Assembly: GCA_035301345.1 (NCBI GenBank) | Contig: DATGUM010000040.1 | Location: 1-16,683 of the forward strand | Length of the DNA stretch: 16,683 nt | Reading direction: 5' to 3' | Source: CALAMD01 sp035301345 | GTDB lineage: Bacteria; Bacillota; Bacilli; Bacillales; Amphibacillaceae | Part shown: positions 13,989-16,683 of the stretch, one piece after another | Layout of the letters: each line of letters begins with the position of its first letter | How positions within the stretch are numbered: position 1 is the stretch's first letter | The notes under the pieces: model-generated | What the model was told of the DNA's origin: nothing | Seen by the model: only the letters and a program-made list of their open reading frames with translations | The model's database searches: none | Position numbers and translations under genes: made by a program

Positions 13989-15570
13989 TATTATCCCTAC
14001 CTTTATTCCACTTCATCAACTGATGGCCAAATGGCAATGTGCTTAACTGTTCGTCTGAAAATGCCCGTAGTCGCAACAATAATATAAAATAAATAGCCGC
14101 TCCACTACTTGCTAAAAACAGAACGTAAATGAGCAATTGCAGCCGGTTCATAACATTAAATGGTATCAACAGTCGAATAATGGTTAAATAAACAATCATT
14201 CCAGATGCAGCACCTATAACTGCACGACTCTTTATACTCGAAAATAGTTTAATGGCTCGTAAACGAACGTTTAATTGCTTCATAACAGCAATAGCTAAAA
14301 CGAGTAAACTAATAACAGTCGCTATCGCGCTACCGGTAATGCCAAGAAACGGAACGAGTAACATGTTTCCGAACAACTTAATAATAAACGCTAAAACGAT
14401 AAATAGAGCAGACCATTTATAATCATTCAATCCTTGCAAAATTGACGTCGCTGTTATACAAAGAGAACTAAGTAAAATAGCGATAGACAAGATTCTTAAA
14501 CTATCAGTTCCGAGTGTATTTTTATAAAGAAGTGTATTCACTTCCGGAAAAATAACAAATAAACCAATCGTCGCACCTGCAGCTAAATAAAAGCTAAATG
14601 AAAAAGCATGGCGAATATGGCGATACGTATTCGAACTTTCTTCCACAACTTTTATAAGCGACGTCGCTGGGATGAACGCTAACGCAAATGACGAACCGAT
14701 AACTGTCCCCACTTGAATCAATGGCTGTCCTCGGTCGAAAATCCCTTTCTGTTCCATCGCTGTTAACGGCGCAAAGCCACCTTTTAACAAACTCGGTACG
14801 AGCGTAAATACATCTGCTAACTGAAGAACTAATAAAATCATATGATTAAGTGACGCGACAATTCCTAAACTAACAATCGTCACGAGATACTTTTTCCACG
14901 GAATATCATATGTTCTTAGTGTGAAAGGTTTTATGCGTATAAAATAGATAAATAAAATAACGAACGCAACGACTGCACCAATAATCGCTGCATAAGCACC
15001 AGCTTCACCGATTGCTTCCGTTGAAAAGCGCCCTTCACTTACAGCGTAAGCAACGTAAATTATAATGAACACACGAAAAAGCTGTTCACCTATTTGTGAA
15101 TAAGCGACTGGGTGCATCACATACAACCCCTGGAAGGATCCACGAAGAACAGCAATCGCGGGAATAAACAAACATGCCATTGCAACGATACGATACGCAC
15201 TCTCTAACGTTCCGTCACTAATAAACGATGTTATCCACGGCGCGCTCATCCATATGAGAGCTGCTAATCCACCTGAGATTCCGAGCAAAATAACGAACAC
15301 AGGTATGTAAAAGCTTAGTAACGACAAACGTGAATGTTGATCTTTTTGCTCAGCTACAAGTGTTGATATCGCAGACGGAAATCCGTATAAAGCTAAAATA
15401 ATCATCATGCCTAATAAAGGATACACTTGCTGATAAATGTAAAAACCGAGATCACCCGTTAAGTTTTGCAACGGAACGCGATACCCCGCACTTAAAATTT
15501 TACTCATAAAACTTGCTATCGTCAGCAACAAAGCTCCTCTAACGATCGTTTTCGTCTCTATTTGTCTCAC
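13978..15570 (-). CDS. yabM: polysaccharide/lipid flippase of the MurJ/SpoVB (MOP) family, YabM type
   Basis: Polytopic membrane protein of 530 residues with about 14 hydrophobic segments along its whole length. The N-terminus RGALLLTIASFMSKILSAGY, with GFYIYQQVYPLLGMM after it, is characteristic of the SpoVB/YabM group of MOP-superfamily exporters. Relatives flip lipid-linked precursors, and MurJ flips lipid II; the substrate of YabM itself is not established. The start is GTG at 15570 with only a weak ribosome binding site (ACAGG). A TTG further in with AGAGGAG upstream is possible but would cut into the conserved N-terminus. It heads the yabM-mazG-rqcP operon behind an extended -10 promoter. 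spoVT, which normally lies between mfd and this gene, is absent. Confidence 0.9.
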   Translation of the reverse strand: MRQIETKTIVRGALLLTIASFMSKILSAGYRVPLQNLTGDLGFYIYQQVYPLLGMMIILALYGFPSAISTLVAEQKDQHSRLSLLSFYIPVFVILLGISGGLAALIWMSAPWITSFISDGTLESAYRIVAMACLFIPAIAVLRGSFQGLYVMHPVAYSQIGEQLFRVFIIIYVAYAVSEGRFSTEAIGEAGAYAAIIGAVVAFVILFIYFIRIKPFTLRTYDIPWKKYLVTIVSLGIVASLNHMILLVLQLADVFTLVPSLLKGGFAPLTAMEQKGIFDRGQPLIQVGTVIGSSFALAFIPATSLIKVVEESSNTYRHIRHAFSFSFYLAAGATIGLFVIFPEVNTLLYKNTLGTDSLRILSIAILLSSLCITATSILQGLNDYKWSALFIVLAFIIKLFGNMLLVPFLGITGSAIATVISLLVLAIAVMKQLNVRLRAIKLFSSIKSRAVIGAASGMIVYLTIIRLLIPFNVMNRLQLLIYVLFLASSGAAIYFILLLRLRAFSDEQLSTLPFGHQLMKWNKGRDNNGE

Positions 15571-15606
15571 CTACTAAACAACCTGTCGTTTCTACTTCTT
15601 TTGTTT

Positions 15607-15615
15607 ATTATAACA
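15607..15615 (-). promoter_or_regulatory. yabM promoter, extended -10
   Basis: Minus strand reads TGTTATAAT, a perfect -10 with a TGn extension, 37 bases before the yabM start. No recognisable -35 is present, which extended -10 promoters can tolerate. It is the only candidate between the mfd terminator and yabM. Confidence 0.7.
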
Positions 15616-15670
15616 TGAATAGCCCGCACAACTCAGCACCTACTTGAAGATACCGAAGTAAATAATACGT

Positions 15671-15707
15671 AAAAAAAGCTGATAAGATACTTTTATCTTA
15701 TCAGCTT
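15671..15707 (-). terminator. rho-independent terminator of mfd
   Basis: Perfect 14-bp stem (15676-15689 with 15694-15707, AAGCTGATAAGATA and its complement) with a 4-base loop and a T-run of seven on the minus strand. It begins 11 bases past the mfd stop. One of the clearest terminators in the window; it makes mfd the end of its own transcript. Confidence 0.95.
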
Positions 15708-15717
15708 CGCACACTAC

Positions 15718-16683
15718 CTATGCCGTTTCCTCTTCGCGATTCACTGTACTAAGCTTTTTAATTAAATCAGCTACCAAATCGTAACGGCTAAGTGGTTGTG
15801 GTTTTCTCCATTTAAAGATAATCTTCAATTGGTTGTGAACCGTTCCGAGCTGCACACTACGGTCTAAGTTATTAACGAGTTCAAATAATTTTGCACCGTC
15901 AATTTGTTGACTACGCGTTTCATCTAAGAGAACAGTCACTTTATTTCTTTCTTCATCAATCGTTTCAACAGACTCCTTTAAAGCATACGCTTTTAATTGA
16001 GCAACTTTAAACAACGCTTCAACTTCTTGTGGGTAATCACCAAAACGATCAATTAACTCTTCCTGTAATTCCATTAATTCCTCTTCTGAACGAAGCGATT
16101 GGAAACGTTTATACATATCTATTTTTTGCTTTTCATCTTTAATGTACGTCTCCGGAATATAAGCATCGACTAAAACGTTTAACACTGGATCTTTTACTTT
16201 CGGTTCATTGTCAATATCTAATTTACGGACGTCAATCGCTTCTTTCAACATTTGTGAGTACATATCGAAACCGACAGAATCAATAAATCCGTGCTGCTGA
16301 GACCCGAGTAAATTTCCGGCACCTCGAATCGATAAATCTCGCATCGCAATTTTAAATCCAGAGCCGAGTTCAGTAAATTCTTTAATCGCTTGTAGACGTT
16401 TTTCCGCTACTTCTGTTAAAATTTTATCTTTTTGATAAGTAAAGTATGCATAAGCAATCCGGTTAGAACGACCAACTCTTCCTCGTAATTGATAAAGTTG
16501 ACTAAGTCCCATATGATCAGCATCATGAACGATTAACGTGTTAACGTTTGGTATATCAACACCTGTTTCAATAATCGTCGTACTCACTAACACATCGTAT
16601 TCACCCGCTAAGAACCCAAGCATAATGTTCTCTAGTTCCGCCTCATTCATCTGACCGTGAGCAACTGCTACTCGCGCATTTTC
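15718..16683 (-). CDS. mfd: transcription-repair coupling factor Mfd, C-terminal part (partial)
   Basis: Mfd displaces stalled RNA polymerase and recruits UvrA to lesions. Only the last 321 residues are inside the window; the frame stays open to the window edge, so the true start lies outside it. The visible part begins in the second RecA-like helicase lobe (ENARVAVAHGQM) and shows motif V, STTIIETGVDIPN, and motif VI, QLYQLRGRVGRS. Next comes SGFKIAMRDLSIRGAGNLLG, typical of Mfd and RecG. After about residue 170 comes the Mfd-specific C-terminal (TRCF) domain with IPETYIKDEKQKIDMYKR, which regulates the motor and contacts UvrA binding. It ends with a strong terminator, and spoVT does not follow it. 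Confidence 0.97.
   Translation of the reverse strand, partial: ENARVAVAHGQMNEAELENIMLGFLAGEYDVLVSTTIIETGVDIPNVNTLIVHDADHMGLSQLYQLRGRVGRSNRIAYAYFTYQKDKILTEVAEKRLQAIKEFTELGSGFKIAMRDLSIRGAGNLLGSQQHGFIDSVGFDMYSQMLKEAIDVRKLDIDNEPKVKDPVLNVLVDAYIPETYIKDEKQKIDMYKRFQSLRSEEELMELQEELIDRFGDYPQEVEALFKVAQLKAYALKESVETIDEERNKVTVLLDETRSQQIDGAKLFELVNNLDRSVQLGTVHNQLKIIFKWRKPQPLSRYDLVADLIKKLSTVNREEETA

Noticed and set aside
1..16683. Mobile element, prophage, CRISPR array, defence or other novel multi-gene system
   Set aside because: Every sizeable open frame on the minus strand belongs to a known housekeeping family in conserved order. I saw no transposase, integrase, direct-repeat array or unexplained gene cluster.

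Overview
The window is ordinary chromosomal core from a low-G+C Firmicute of order Bacillales. Nearly everything lies on the minus strand and so reads from high to low coordinates. In transcription order it holds mfd (3' part), a yabM-type flippase, yabN/mazG, rqcP (yabO), divIC, a yabR-type S1 protein, tilS, hpt, ftsH, coaX, hslO, cysK, folP, folB, folK and lysS, and then the 5' end of a 16S rRNA gene. This is the well-known mfd-to-rrn cluster of Bacillus and Staphylococcus. The protein sequences are close to their Bacillus counterparts (LysS, HslO and YabN especially).

The main departure from the Bacillus subtilis arrangement is what is missing. spoVT is absent between mfd and yabM, yabP and yabQ between rqcP and divIC, and spoIIE, yabS and yabT between yabR and tilS. 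pabB/pabA/pabC are absent ahead of folP, and yazB and dusB between folK and lysS. Loss of every sporulation gene from this cluster points to a lineage that does not sporulate. The pattern resembles Staphylococcaceae, although coaX (type III pantothenate kinase) is present. I cannot name the genus from this window.

Region by region: 15671-16683 is the end of mfd with a strong terminator. 12274-15615 is a tight yabM-mazG-rqcP operon behind an extended -10 promoter. 11229-12160 is divIC, then the S1 gene with its own promoter overlapping the divIC stop codon. 10853-11058 is a lone tRNA-Met(CAU) on the plus strand with its own promoter and terminator, the only plus-strand gene. 8775-10719 is the overlapping tilS-hpt pair. 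6589-8757 is ftsH. 4811-6537 is coaX-hslO. 3749-4796 is cysK as a single-gene unit. 440-3704 is folP-folB-folK-lysS with translationally overlapping fol genes. 1-284 is the 16S start preceded by two tandem sigma-A-type rrn promoters and a boxA-like antitermination sequence.

Functionally the genes cover transcription-coupled repair, envelope growth and division, translation quality control, tRNA maturation and charging, purine salvage, membrane proteolysis, CoA, cysteine and folate synthesis, redox chaperoning and ribosome production. I found no mobile element, CRISPR array, phage gene or novel multi-gene system. The observations worth checking are the missing sporulation genes, the inverted and poorly paired tRNA-Met, a non-standard base in the 16S 5' end, and a possible 23S relic upstream of the rrn promoters.
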